A stretch of 64,000 bases of DNA from Alteromonas gracilis. Lineage in GTDB: Bacteria; Pseudomonadota; Gammaproteobacteria; Enterobacterales; Alteromonadaceae. Of the stretch, positions 1 to 9,529 are shown piece by piece; within the stretch, counting starts at the first letter, position 1; each line of letters begins with the position of its first letter. The DNA lies in contig NZ_PVNO01000028.1 in NCBI RefSeq assembly GCF_002993325.1, positions 62,001-126,000 of the forward strand, given 5' to 3'. The notes beneath the pieces are model-generated. The model was not told the DNA's origin. It did not search any database and saw only the letters and a list, made by a program, of their open reading frames with translations. Position numbers and translations under genes: made by a program.

Positions 1-942
1 GCTGGAGAATTTAATAAAAATGGCTACGGAACAGAAAAACTTTTGGCCGTCGCGTTTTTGAAAAACGAGTTTTCCATCGCCACTGCGATGGTGCCTAATT
101 TGGGTGAGGTGAATTTCGATGAAGCCCATGATATTGCCAGCGGTTTGCGCAGAGCGTTGAAAGGACGAGAACGCCGTTACGATAATGAACAGCACTTCGT
201 TATTTCTGTGCTAGATGGACTTACCCGCCATGAAGAACATTTTCTAGAAACCTTTGCTACTGCATTTGGCAACATTCCGCACTTAGGCGGGAGTGCCGGC
301 GACGACTTAAAACTTGAAGCTACTTATGTGTTTTACAACGGCGCATTTCACCGAGACGCTGCAGTAATGCTGCTCGTTGGCACAGGAAAACCTTTTACCG
401 TTTTTTCTATTGATCACATAAATTCTCCGGTATCGAAGCTAGTGGTCACCCACGCCGATCCTGAGTCGAGAACCGTTTATGAAATCAACGGTGAACCTGC
501 GGCCCAATATTACGCAAGCTTGTTGGGAATGAAAGCTGAAGACTTAACGCCAGACGTGTTTTCGCTTTTCCCTTTAGCAGTATTGGTGGGAGGAAAATAC
601 TTTATTCGCTCAATTCAAAAAGTAGATTTGGCGACTAACGCCATTACGTTTTATTGCGCGGTTGATATTGGCATTATTCTTACGTTTATTCAGCTAGGCG
701 ATTGTATTGAAGCACTAGAAAACAAGTTGGATAAATTGCGAACCGAGCTTGGCGAGCCCGAGTTTGTTTATGCTTGTGACTGTTTCTTACGAAGGCTCGA
801 GATTCAGCAAGGTAAAAATGACCACGAGATAAAACGCTTACAGCAAAAATACAAGGTTGCAGGCTTTAATGCGTATGGTGAGCATATTCACTCAATCCAT
901 TTAAATCAAACGTTTACGGGGGTGTACTTTGCAGCCCAGTAA
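1..942 (+). CDS. FIST-domain sensor protein, NosP-like (5' partial)
   Basis: The reading frame is open to the first base of the window, so the gene is cut at its 5' end; the TTG at 43 is only an internal codon. About 313 residues are visible. They show FIST_N features (conserved glycines, an 'HLGGSAGDD' turn near residue 90) followed by FIST_C. FIST proteins are cytoplasmic small-ligand sensors. In Pseudomonas, NosP is a haem-based nitric oxide sensor encoded beside the kinase NahK and controls it. The same arrangement is seen here: the stop overlaps the next gene, a multi-PAS kinase, by 14 bases, which implies translational coupling and a shared job. The ligand (NO, alcohol or other) cannot be read from the sequence. 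Family confidence is high; the NosP equivalence is inference from context. Confidence 0.8.
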   Translation, partial: AGEFNKNGYGTEKLLAVAFLKNEFSIATAMVPNLGEVNFDEAHDIASGLRRALKGRERRYDNEQHFVISVLDGLTRHEEHFLETFATAFGNIPHLGGSAGDDLKLEATYVFYNGAFHRDAAVMLLVGTGKPFTVFSIDHINSPVSKLVVTHADPESRTVYEINGEPAAQYYASLLGMKAEDLTPDVFSLFPLAVLVGGKYFIRSIQKVDLATNAITFYCAVDIGIILTFIQLGDCIEALENKLDKLRTELGEPEFVYACDCFLRRLEIQQGKNDHEIKRLQQKYKVAGFNAYGEHIHSIHLNQTFTGVYFAAQ

Positions 943-3442
943 TCGCTTTACCGATGTAGAGGCGCTCCAAAAAGCCCTGCATGAACAAAAACGTGAAAAC
1001 GAAAAGCTTGAGAAGATAAACGCTGCGCTGATGTATCGCATGGAAGAGGGCGGTTTTAATCATCATAGCTACCGCGCCTTCGAGCACTCGGTTCAACTTT
1101 CTGAAAAAGTGAGCCAGAAAACAGAAGAACTTCAATCTGTACTGCAAAAGCTCGAGCAGTCAAACGCTGAGCTGGTGCGTGCTCACGAAGAAACCCATCA
1201 GTTTAAGCAGCGTTTGCACGATGCCATTGAAAGTACCAATCAGGCGATGGTGTTGCTAGATAGACTTGGCGGGATCATTTTCTTTAATCGGCACTTTGAA
1301 ACCGTTTGGGATGACCTTTCCATTACCCCTAAAATTGGCGATAACTATTACGATATTACCCAAGCTGCTAAGCATTCCGGGGTTATTCGCCGTGCTCTGC
1401 CCGCTGATATTGAGGGCAGGATGATTTACCAGTTGTCGAACAAACGATGGTATCAGCTGACTAATCGACCCACGCAAGAAGGCGGGAACGTTATTCTGTT
1501 TAACGACATCACGGAAGTAAAACTGCTTGAGTCGAATCGCTACGAGCAAGTCATTAAAGAGAAAAACAAGCTGTTGCAAAGCCTAATCGATAATATTGAT
1601 GTGGGAATATTGCTTATTGATAAAGAAGGTGGCATTGCGTTTTGGAATAACACGTTTTTGACTCAATCAAACGTGCCCCAGCACGTACTGGTAAACAGTA
1701 AGAATATTTATGCCCTTCAAAATAACCGTCACTGGAGCGGGCTCAACTTAAACCCGGTGGGGCCAAGTACCCAGATTATCCATGAGCAACTGGTGGTTGA
1801 ACGCAACATCACTACACTGCCCGATGGCAATACGCTGTGCACGTTTACCAATGTTACATCTCAGCATCACTACGCGGAAACGCTGAAGCAAAACGAAAGC
1901 TGGATCCGCATGATAACCGATAATGTACCGGCGCTTATTGCTTATATTGGTACCGATAAAAAGTTTCAATACACCAATAAAGGTTATCGCGATTGGTATG
2001 GCGTTAGTGAGCAAGACATTAATGATATGCCTATGGATCGAAGCCATCTGAAAGAGGTTTACCCCAATCTTATTCAGTACTTGCGCCGTGTTAGCCAAGG
2101 CGAAGTGGTGAGCTTTCAAAGCAAAGAAAAAAATGCTCATGGAGACGTTGGTTTTTTACAAAAAGTCTATTTGCCTCATTTTAATGAGTCTGGCGATATT
2201 GCAGGGCATTTTGTGTTGGCCACAGACGTGTCGCAACAGGTAAAAAGCCAGCTGCAGCTTAAAGCGGCTAAAGATCAGTTAGAATCGAACGTAGAAAAGC
2301 GTACACGTGAGCTCAATCACGCCAACATCGCCCTTCAAGAAGCCATTGATTCAAAAAGCAAATTTTTGGCTGCTATTAGTCATGATCTGATGCAGCCTCT
2401 CAGCGCGGCTATCTTGTTTAACGAAACGTTGAAAGATCAGGTAGACAGTTCATCCAGCCCTATTGTTAATGCCCTCGATAATTCTCTGTCTGATTTACAC
2501 GGTCTCATTCGCACGTTAATTGAAACGTCCAAACTAGACGCTGGGGTATTACAGCCTGACAAACAGCAAGAAAATATATTGCCTTTACTTATGCAGCTTG
2601 CTGAGGAATTTACGCATATCAGTAAAGACTATAACGTTGATTTTCGCTACCGCTTGAAGGAAGCTTTCGTGGAAACAGATGTGAATTTACTTTCACGAAT
2701 ATTGCGAAATTTACTGATAAACGCAATGAAGTACGGTGCCAACGGTAAGGTACTGCTGACCGCAAGAATGGTGAATCAAACTCTGGAAATTAGTATCTAT
2801 GATCAAGGAGTAGGAATAAGCGAAGACGATCAGAAAGTTATTTTTAAAGAGTTTTCTAGGTTAGAAAACGATTTTAACTATTCCTACAGTTTGGGGCTTG
2901 GCTTATATATTGTTGATAAAATGAGTAAGCTGCTAGAGCACGATATTCGGGTTCGCTCGAAAGAGGGGGTAGGTGCGTGCTTCACCATTACCATTCCTGT
3001 TGCAGAAGTGTGTGATACCCACCAAGAACAAGATTATCTTTATAACTTAGCGCCTTCATTACCAGACTACGTTTTAGATAAGCACATATGGCATATTGAT
3101 AACGATGCCAATATGCGTATAGCCATGCAAACCTTGTTCGCAAACTGGGATATGGAGGTAGACACTTTTTCTGGTTTCGATCAGTGCAGTGCCGTTAACA
3201 ATGGCAGCTTTGATGAGTGCGATATGCTTATTGTCGATTACCACTTGGATGAAGAAGAAACTGGTTTAGACATTGCGAAACGCGTAAGAAAAATCGCGCC
3301 TTCAATGCCCATTATGATTTGCACCGCTAATCATTCAAAAGCGTTGGCAAATGAACTGGAAGGCACTGACATTCAGCTGTTGCACAAACCCGTTAATTCA
3401 GCGGTGCTCAAGGCGGCACTCGTCTCGAGCTTGAATGGCTAA
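929..3442 (+). CDS. Multi-PAS hybrid histidine kinase, NahK/ErcS'-like
   Basis: A cytoplasmic kinase of 837 residues with no transmembrane segment. Order: coiled coil (about 15-95), three PAS-like domains (about 95-200, 215-310, 325-440), a second coiled coil, HisKA with the phospho-acceptor His485 in 'AISHDLMQPL', HATPase with G boxes ('DQGVGI', 'GLGLYIV'), and a C-terminal receiver domain with Asp770 in 'LIVDYHL'. The TTG start at 929 follows a GGGGGTG ribosome site and overlaps the FIST gene. The HDLMQPL H-box and the order FIST then kinase match the NosP-NahK and ErcS/ErcS' kinases that sit in the Pseudomonas ethanol-oxidation (exa) region. This supports a role in controlling the PQQ locus downstream. 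Signal and phosphotransfer partner are inferred; the nearest receiver is the convergent response regulator 12 bases away. Confidence 0.85.
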   Translation: MQPSNRFTDVEALQKALHEQKRENEKLEKINAALMYRMEEGGFNHHSYRAFEHSVQLSEKVSQKTEELQSVLQKLEQSNAELVRAHEETHQFKQRLHDAIESTNQAMVLLDRLGGIIFFNRHFETVWDDLSITPKIGDNYYDITQAAKHSGVIRRALPADIEGRMIYQLSNKRWYQLTNRPTQEGGNVILFNDITEVKLLESNRYEQVIKEKNKLLQSLIDNIDVGILLIDKEGGIAFWNNTFLTQSNVPQHVLVNSKNIYALQNNRHWSGLNLNPVGPSTQIIHEQLVVERNITTLPDGNTLCTFTNVTSQHHYAETLKQNESWIRMITDNVPALIAYIGTDKKFQYTNKGYRDWYGVSEQDINDMPMDRSHLKEVYPNLIQYLRRVSQGEVVSFQSKEKNAHGDVGFLQKVYLPHFNESGDIAGHFVLATDVSQQVKSQLQLKAAKDQLESNVEKRTRELNHANIALQEAIDSKSKFLAAISHDLMQPLSAAILFNETLKDQVDSSSSPIVNALDNSLSDLHGLIRTLIETSKLDAGVLQPDKQQENILPLLMQLAEEFTHISKDYNVDFRYRLKEAFVETDVNLLSRILRNLLINAMKYGANGKVLLTARMVNQTLEISIYDQGVGISEDDQKVIFKEFSRLENDFNYSYSLGLGLYIVDKMSKLLEHDIRVRSKEGVGACFTITIPVAEVCDTHQEQDYLYNLAPSLPDYVLDKHIWHIDNDANMRIAMQTLFANWDMEVDTFSGFDQCSAVNNGSFDECDMLIVDYHLDEEETGLDIAKRVRKIAPSMPIMICTANHSKALANELEGTDIQLLHKPVNSAVLKAALVSSLNG

Positions 3443-3454
3443 AACTAACAGTTC

Positions 3455-4114
3455 TTAATTAAATACGTATTGATTGAAATCGATATTCGCGGCACTGGCC
3501 ACCACTTTCACTCGGTTGCTCGCGCCCAACTTTTTAAGAATAGACGAGACATGAGATTTTACCGTGGTTTCAGAAATATTAAGCTCGTAGGCAATCACTT
3601 TATTAGCTAACCCTTGCGTTAAATATTTCAATACGGTCAGCTCTTTTCGCGTTAATGAACGAATTTGTTCTGGTGAAATACCGTTGTCGTTGGTCACGCG
3701 GGTTCTGGTAGATGGCGTTCTCAATATCTCTGATGGTAAACACACGTTCCCTTCAAAAATACTTTCGATAGATGTGGCAATTTCTTCAATCTTGCTGCTT
3801 TTTGAAATAAAGCCAACGGCACCATAAGAAATGGTTTGCAGAATGTTTTGCTTTTCTGTCTCTGCGGAAATGATAACCACAGGAATGTTGGGATGTTGGT
3901 TTCGAACTTCTAACAGCCCGTTAAGTCCGCAGGTTTCCGGCATATTTAAATCGAGCATAATCAAGTCGAATTTGTCATCTTGCTCAAGTAGCGTTAATGC
4001 TTCAGAAATTGAATTGGCTTCTAGGGTTTCCGACTCGGGAAACTTTTTCCCTAAAATAGTAATCATTGCGTGACGAAAAATAGGGTGATCGTCAATTATC
4101 AGGATACGGTGCAT
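3455..4114 (-). CDS. NarL/FixJ-type LuxR response regulator (ErbR/AgmR-like)
   Basis: 219 residues. An N-terminal receiver has acidic residues Asp8-Asp9, phospho-acceptor Asp55 in 'LIMLDLNMP' and Lys105. A C-terminal LuxR-type helix-turn-helix spans about 150-212 ('LTRKELTVLKYLTQGLANK', then 'SETTVKSHVSSILKKL'). It is a DNA-binding transcription regulator activated by phosphorylation. It ends 12 bases from the convergent hybrid kinase, so the two probably form one signalling system. In Pseudomonas, regulators of this type (AgmR/ErbR, ExaE) switch on the quinoprotein ethanol dehydrogenase and pqq genes. By analogy this protein is the leading candidate to bind the repeated TCCTCCT/AGGAGGA palindromes downstream; that link is inference. 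Confidence 0.85.
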   Translation of the reverse strand: MHRILIIDDHPIFRHAMITILGKKFPESETLEANSISEALTLLEQDDKFDLIMLDLNMPETCGLNGLLEVRNQHPNIPVVIISAETEKQNILQTISYGAVGFISKSSKIEEIATSIESIFEGNVCLPSEILRTPSTRTRVTNDNGISPEQIRSLTRKELTVLKYLTQGLANKVIAYELNISETTVKSHVSSILKKLGASNRVKVVASAANIDFNQYVFN

Positions 4115-4375
4115 GGTCTTTCCCTAAGCTAAAAAAGCGAGATGATTCGCTAGCTCTCTACCAAATAAAGGCTATTGGAGTATAAACATAACTGCCGAAT
4201 ACAAAGCCTTCTTTTAGCGTAATAGAGGCGGTTTGACGCGCCTTTGTCATAGAAGCTATTCAGTAACTTCATGTTGCGTTAATGTTAACATTAAAATAAC
4301 ATTAAATCAGGCCTAATAAGACCAATGGCTTATAATAAAAAAGCACGTAAGACCAGTGCTGGCGGGACTTTCGTT

Positions 4376-5236
4376 CTATAACTCGTTTAGTAACTGCCTT
4401 CTTTTTTCGGCATATTCTGTTTCGCTAATTAGGTTCGCCTTTTTTAGTGCGTCTAACCGTTTAAAACGGGCTACGATATCGATTTCTGCTGGTAAGGGGG
4501 CTGAGCCAGCTACGTTTTTCTTACTGGGTGTGTTTTCCCTATTCGACGGGGAAAGTGTTTCCTCTTCTACCGATGCCTCAAGCGTGAGTTGTGTAGGCGC
4601 AACTACCCAGTCGAAGCGATTTTTCGCTTTCAATTTTAAACCATGAGCGGAAAAGGAAAGGGGAGTGTTAAATGAAAATTTTGCTTGTTCTCGTTGCCCA
4701 AAATTAAAGTCGTACTTTACCAAGCCTTGAGAGGTGGGGTCATAAGCCATTTCATAGGCCTTATTGGCGACTTTGTCGAATTCGCCAATAAGAATATTGA
4801 GCTTGCTGTCTGCAACGAAAAAACTGCCTGCAACGTAATAAGTTTGGGTTTTAAGACCTGCCAAATAGCGCTTCTCTTTACTAAGCGCAAAAACGATGTC
4901 TTGTTGAGCCGTTGCTTTACGTAATGCCTGCGGCAAGTAAGCTGCAAGTAAAGCAACCTGTTCGCTTGTAAAAAGCGGTGTTGATGTATTTCTATTTTTA
5001 ACTACCTGTATTGCGCTGAGTATGGCGGTAATATCCTGCTCGTGCAGCGTAAACGGGTGTTGATTGGCACGCTTGCCACTGCCTGTTTCATCTGACTTTT
5101 CAACAAGGGCAATGAAATTGTTTTTGTCCTCTTGAAATATCGTTTGTGCGTCAGCGTTTCGTACTGATGGTATTAAAACCATGAATAAAAAAAACAGTCG
5201 ACTTAGATTTAAAAAAAATAGAGACGTGCTTTTCAT
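4376..5236 (-). CDS. Exported protein of unknown function with C-terminal SHOCT-like tail
   Basis: 286 residues. The N-terminus is a signal peptide (basic start, hydrophobic run, likely cleavage near 'NADAQ' around residue 30). The middle has no motif I recognise. The last 30 residues ('ARFKRLDALKKANLISETEYAEKRRQLL') match the short C-terminal SHOCT helix pair, often found at the end of otherwise unrelated proteins and thought to help oligomerisation. It lies between the regulatory genes and the porin, all on the same strand except the kinase. No pathway can be assigned from the sequence. The coding call is secure from length and signal peptide; the function is unknown. Confidence 0.7.
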   Translation of the reverse strand: MKSTSLFFLNLSRLFFLFMVLIPSVRNADAQTIFQEDKNNFIALVEKSDETGSGKRANQHPFTLHEQDITAILSAIQVVKNRNTSTPLFTSEQVALLAAYLPQALRKATAQQDIVFALSKEKRYLAGLKTQTYYVAGSFFVADSKLNILIGEFDKVANKAYEMAYDPTSQGLVKYDFNFGQREQAKFSFNTPLSFSAHGLKLKAKNRFDWVVAPTQLTLEASVEEETLSPSNRENTPSKKNVAGSAPLPAEIDIVARFKRLDALKKANLISETEYAEKRRQLLNEL

Positions 5237-5252
5237 GGGCTTTCTCCTTCAA

Positions 5253-5285
5253 GAGAAAAAGCGAGAACGTATCCCGCTTTTTCAT
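5253..5285 (-). terminator. Hairpin between porin gene and SHOCT gene
   Basis: GAAAAAGCG at 5255-5263 and CGCTTTTTC at 5275-5283 are perfect 9-base inverted arms with an 11-base loop. The arms carry their own A/T tracts, so the hairpin could end transcripts coming from the porin gene, about 160 bases after its stop. It also lies in the leader of the SHOCT gene, so it could instead act there. Confidence 0.5.
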
Positions 5286-5441
5286 TTTAAATTTAAAAAT
5301 TCACTTTAATTCCAACCTTTACAATTAAATTAATTCAATATTTATTGAATTTAAAACATCACGATTGGATAGGTATAAAATCTCAGCGAAATTAAATGTA
5401 TGTTCATATATTATAAATATGCGTTGTTTTTAAAATCACGC

Positions 5442-6671
5442 TTAAAAGAATACCGTGCCGCCTAGCTGAATTAGGGTTAAATCTTCTGCGCTGTTATAGA
5501 TGCCCTGTGCAGCCTGTGAACCTTCGATATCCAAACTAAGGTTTTCGTATTTTGCGTATAACAAGAAGCGAGAACCAAAGTATTGTTCCGCCGCAACACC
5601 CCACTGACTAAGTTCTGAGCCGGTAACGCCATCTAAATGCGCCATGCCATATTGGTCGTTGTAGCTTGCATACTCTGCATAAAAGGCAGAGTCACCAAAG
5701 CGATTGAACTGTTTTCTAATACCCGCTTTAAAATAGTAAGCATCTGTATCATCACCCGAGCCAACAATCGCGTCGTCAGCTTCTTCCATCTGATAAGTGG
5801 CTACCCCAAATACTCCTGATTCAAGATGCATGACGCCAGCTTGCAGTTGCAGCGTAGTTGAACTGTTGCCTCCAACATTACTGCCGCCATCTTTGTTCAC
5901 CGAGTAACCTGCGTGAAGATTGGTTTTGAATCCTTCGTGTTCAGCTGCATATTTCACCGCAATATCGTAAATTTCGTCGTTTGCATAACCAACTGCAATA
6001 CTCACATTGCCCATTTGGGGAAGATCGTAGCGTACGCCATTACGGTAAATCCCATTACAATCTAGCCCTATACCCAAACCAGGTGTTGCCAGACACTGAG
6101 CAAATTGACCCCACGCGACATTGGTTGAACCTTCTTCTACGCCTCGAATAAAGAAACCATTAGCTCTAAATAATGGAGAAATTCCCGACCAGATTGTGCC
6201 AGAAGGATCGGCTAGAACGGCAATGTTATCGGTGGGAAGGCTTTGTAAACCGATGGTGATTTTACCCCAGTCGCCGCCAAAGTAGAGGCTACTGCCCAAC
6301 AGGCCTATGTCGCCGCCATTGAAGGTGTCTAAGTTGTCCTGGTTTGCAAATAAAAGTGGCGTTTGATGGCCTCCTCCGGCGAAGTTTGGTGCGCCTGAAA
6401 GAGGTTCAATGATGACCTCAAAGCCCACGTCCATGCCTTGTTCTTCCAGTTTATAGTTTCCTGAAAGCGTAATACGGCTGCCTAGCGTTGTACCGTTGTC
6501 TGAAAGTTGTGCCACATCACTACCCACACCGTCGTCGTAATAGGTTAAGCCTTCATTTATCCATCCAGAGATATTCCATGAATAGGGCTCGTCTTGTGCA
6601 AAGCTATGGCAACTGACTGTGCTTAAAATGGCAATAGATAAACAGGTTTTTGTAAATGCGTTCTTTTTCAT
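5442..6671 (-). CDS. Outer-membrane porin (general porin family)
   Basis: 409 residues with a signal peptide cleaved near 'CHSFAQ' (about residue 25). The mature part shows alternating hydrophobic/polar strands typical of a 16-strand beta-barrel porin, glycine- and aromatic-rich turns ('GSSLYFGGDWGKITIGLQ'), and the terminal phenylalanine ('GGTVFF') that the BAM machinery recognises. Length fits the family. It lets small solutes cross the outer membrane. Its place next to the alcohol oxidation genes suggests a substrate entry route, but no TCCTCCT palindrome is seen in front of it, so co-regulation is not supported. Confidence 0.8.
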   Translation of the reverse strand: MKKNAFTKTCLSIAILSTVSCHSFAQDEPYSWNISGWINEGLTYYDDGVGSDVAQLSDNGTTLGSRITLSGNYKLEEQGMDVGFEVIIEPLSGAPNFAGGGHQTPLLFANQDNLDTFNGGDIGLLGSSLYFGGDWGKITIGLQSLPTDNIAVLADPSGTIWSGISPLFRANGFFIRGVEEGSTNVAWGQFAQCLATPGLGIGLDCNGIYRNGVRYDLPQMGNVSIAVGYANDEIYDIAVKYAAEHEGFKTNLHAGYSVNKDGGSNVGGNSSTTLQLQAGVMHLESGVFGVATYQMEEADDAIVGSGDDTDAYYFKAGIRKQFNRFGDSAFYAEYASYNDQYGMAHLDGVTGSELSQWGVAAEQYFGSRFLLYAKYENLSLDIEGSQAAQGIYNSAEDLTLIQLGGTVFF

Positions 6672-6854
6672 TTTACTGTCCCATTATTGGTAGTGTTGAT
6701 TAATTACAGTGGCTTTTTGTTTTTATTTTCGACTGGTTTTAATGCTTTCGGTGTCCAGTAAATTGATAATAGGTTTTATTGAATTTTGAACCATTGGCCG
6801 TAAGGCGTGTTAATCTCCTTCTTTAGTAGCGGGAAAATTAAATGTATAAATGAT

Positions 6855-6894
6855 AAAAAACGCGACTACTGTGAAAAAGTAAGTCGCGTTTTTT
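6855..6894 (-). terminator. Intrinsic terminator after the TonB receptor gene
   Basis: CGCGACT at 6861-6867 pairs with AGTCGCG at 6882-6888. The stem is flanked by six A (6855-6860) and six T (6889-6894), so it can work in both directions. It lies 58 bases after the stop of the TonB receptor on the minus strand. Confidence 0.8.
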
Positions 6895-6951
6895 GATTTT
6901 TATTCAGCTTTTATGTCGATAAAAGTGCGTGTGGTAACAACTGCTATCTGA

Positions 6952-9408
6952 TTAAAATCTCGCTTTTAGATTCACACTGACCATTCGCGGTTGTGCGGGA
7001 CCTACGAACTCTGCGCCTTCTACGTCGGGATAAATGTCTTCTAACACCTCATCCGCCTCGCCATAAGTGCCGAAGGTTTCATAGTCTTTGTCAAACAGGT
7101 TGTTCAATCGTAGTGATGCGGTAAATGTGTCGTTGAAACGATACGATGCAAAAATGTTTGCAATAACGTATCCGTCAATCTTTTCATTTTCGTTCGCCTC
7201 ATCGCCTCTAAAGTACTGACTCGATGCTGAAATAACTTCTGCCCCTAAACGCGCTTTATCCGTTAAGGCGTAATCTGCGTATAGCTTGACTAAATGTTCT
7301 GGCTGGCCAGGAATCTTGTCACCTGGCGTTACGACCCGGTCCGGACCCTGAGGGTTAAAGGGGCTAAATGAGGTGAATGATGATTCATAGGTTGCGTTAA
7401 GATAGTTGTAGTTTAACCGGTAGGTTAGTTTTTCCCACGTTGAGCCTACGCTGAACTCAACGCCCTGACGCTTGGTTTCATCAACATTAATAAAGTATCC
7501 GCGAGAGGCAACAGAGCCAGCTTGTTGGAAGATAATGTCGTCCTTACTTCTACTGTGAAAAACATTTAGCATCAGGTCGATGTTATCAATGCGTGTGGTG
7601 TAGTTCGCTTCAATAGTTTGGGTGACCACCTGATCAAGAGGAGGATCGGCCACAAAACCGTTCGGTAAGCGGCACGGGTCGTCTTCATCTGCACAGCTTA
7701 ACTCTGCTGGGCTTGGCGTTCTTGAAGACTGGCTGATTGCAAGATTCAACTGGCTTTGCTCATCAATAGTAATGTCTACACCTACCGCTGGGTTAAATTG
7801 GGTAAAACGGTGATCGCCATCTAATGAACCTTCACCGTCATCAATAGGGTCTTCCATAACAATATGGTCTCGGTTAAAACGTCCACCAAGATTAAGTGAT
7901 ACGGCTGAAGAAAGCTGTGTGCTATTCATGAAAAATAGCGACCAAGCAGTGGTGTCTACATCTAATCTTACTCTTGCTTCTTGTGCCATAAGCCCGTCTA
8001 TGGGTAAAACGGTGCGTGAGTCTTGTGCAGATTCGTTTTCCAAAATACCAAATGTAGTATCAGCGGCGTAGTTAACATCTCCTTTGGTGTAGCTGGCACC
8101 AACAATTAACTCTGAACTAAAGCCACTTAAGGCATATTGTTTCGCTAGCTGAAAAGATAAACCAGTCGCTTTTGCGTCTGTGCGGCCCGTATTGTAAGTG
8201 CCATCAAGTTCATCTGCGTCCACATCTGAAATTTCGGCAAGCGCGGTGTCGTCATCAAAGCCAATAAATTCAACCGCCTCTACATCATCGCTTTCGCCCA
8301 CTACAGGCAAATCGTCATTGTCGTCGTCATCATCATCGTCATCTTCAAATTCGCATAGTGTTACGCGCCCATCTGCGAACTGGCAGGCACCAAAATCACT
8401 GTCATCGCCGTTGATTGATTGAGTTTGTGTGTCGCGATAAAACATATTGGCGGTTAAAGATAGGGTATCAGTTAGAACAAAATCACCAGTGATATTAACG
8501 TGCGTAAGTTCGTTGTTGGTCTTATCGGGGTGGGTGTAGACTGCCTCTCTTCCTTCAATATCGAGTAATTCAATAGGTGATGCACCGTTGCCAAGTAATT
8601 CGTTATCGGCCATAAACAGGTTCATGTCGAGATGCATCTTGTCACTTTTATAAGCAAGGGACGTAAATAATTGCTGCACTTCAGATGGCGAATAGTCACG
8701 CCAGCCATCTTCCTCATAGTGATTCAGGTTCACGTAATATGCCCAGTGATCGTTGTGACCACCTGATTCCACAGACGCGGCCTTCTGACCGAATTGTCCA
8801 GCTTGTAAATCGATTTCATTGGCGTTGAAGCTAAACCCTGTTTTCGTTGTTAGCGCAAGGGCGCCACCTAGTGTGTTCTGGCCAAACATCGGGTTTGAAC
8901 CCGAGTATAAAGAAACAGTATCGATAGCATCTAGCGGCATTAGGTCCCAATGCACGGTATCGCCAAACGCTTCATTAACCCGACCGCCGTTTAGGTACAC
9001 CGAAATGCCCTGAGGTAGGCCAAGCAGCGGAGAGGCAGTAAACCCGCGATATTGCAGGTCGGGTTGGAACGGATTGTTTTGAACATCGTTTAGGTTCACG
9101 CTTGCCAGCTGAGTTTTGAGTAGCTCCGGTAGTGAACGGTTAACGCTCCCTTCAATGTCATCTTGAGTGAGTGTTTGAACGTTGCCAAATACTGCAGAGT
9201 TATTGCTGTTGGCGCTAAGCGGCGTCGCTCCCTGCACCTCTATAACCTCGTAGCGATCTAATGCAATGGTAGCGCCCGCAGTGGAACTAAACGCATAGGT
9301 TATTGCGCTTGCAATAATCGCAAGAGCAAATGGTGAACGGGCAAGTTGATGTGTTGGGAATTGTGAAACGTTTTGGCTAGAGCTTTTTGTAGAAATTCGC
9401 GTAGGCAT
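6952..9408 (-). CDS. TonB-dependent receptor of the PQQ locus, with aspartate-rich insertion
   Basis: 818 residues from the ATG at 9408. Longer reading to 9723 is possible but would overlap the peptidase gene and pass through the palindrome at 9471-9489, so the shorter start is preferred. A signal/anchor region (about 25-48) is followed by a plug domain ('LPELLKTQLASVNLNDVQ', 'YSGSNPMFGQNTLGGALAL') and a 22-strand barrel ending in 'VNLKARF'. It imports a large or scarce ligand through the outer membrane using TonB energy. Residues about 353-367 form an almost pure Asp/Glu run (DNA about 8310-8350), followed by more acidic sequence, in an external loop region. Position beside pqq genes suggests PQQ or a metal (calcium, lanthanide) as ligand; this is inference. 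Confidence 0.85.
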   Translation of the reverse strand: MPTRISTKSSSQNVSQFPTHQLARSPFALAIIASAITYAFSSTAGATIALDRYEVIEVQGATPLSANSNNSAVFGNVQTLTQDDIEGSVNRSLPELLKTQLASVNLNDVQNNPFQPDLQYRGFTASPLLGLPQGISVYLNGGRVNEAFGDTVHWDLMPLDAIDTVSLYSGSNPMFGQNTLGGALALTTKTGFSFNANEIDLQAGQFGQKAASVESGGHNDHWAYYVNLNHYEEDGWRDYSPSEVQQLFTSLAYKSDKMHLDMNLFMADNELLGNGASPIELLDIEGREAVYTHPDKTNNELTHVNITGDFVLTDTLSLTANMFYRDTQTQSINGDDSDFGACQFADGRVTLCEFEDDDDDDDDNDDLPVVGESDDVEAVEFIGFDDDTALAEISDVDADELDGTYNTGRTDAKATGLSFQLAKQYALSGFSSELIVGASYTKGDVNYAADTTFGILENESAQDSRTVLPIDGLMAQEARVRLDVDTTAWSLFFMNSTQLSSAVSLNLGGRFNRDHIVMEDPIDDGEGSLDGDHRFTQFNPAVGVDITIDEQSQLNLAISQSSRTPSPAELSCADEDDPCRLPNGFVADPPLDQVVTQTIEANYTTRIDNIDLMLNVFHSRSKDDIIFQQAGSVASRGYFINVDETKRQGVEFSVGSTWEKLTYRLNYNYLNATYESSFTSFSPFNPQGPDRVVTPGDKIPGQPEHLVKLYADYALTDKARLGAEVISASSQYFRGDEANENEKIDGYVIANIFASYRFNDTFTASLRLNNLFDKDYETFGTYGEADEVLEDIYPDVEGAEFVGPAQPRMVSVNLKARF

Positions 9409-9470
9409 GCTATTGACTGCTTCGTTATTAATTATAGCTTTAGTATTGCCCTTAGCATTCCCTAAAAATA

Positions 9471-9489
9471 TCCTCCTTAAGAGGGAGGA
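9471..9489. promoter_or_regulatory. Palindromic operator candidate, copy 1 (TonB receptor promoter)
   Basis: TCCTCCT (9471-9477), five bases, GGGAGGA (9483-9489); one mismatch between the arms. It is 62 bases before the TonB receptor start. A TATAAT-like hexamer for the minus strand lies at 9431-9436. Same motif family as the copies at 14844, 20617, 21801 and 23910. Confidence 0.65.
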
Positions 9490-9529
9490 AGTATCATAAA
9501 TTGGTAGCAGTGTTTTTTCCCGAATTTCC

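Noticed and set aside
8198-8422. Serine-rich plus-strand frame opposite the Asp run
   Set aside because: It is the antisense shadow of the acidic tract of the TonB receptor (GAT/GAC repeats read as TCA/TCG).
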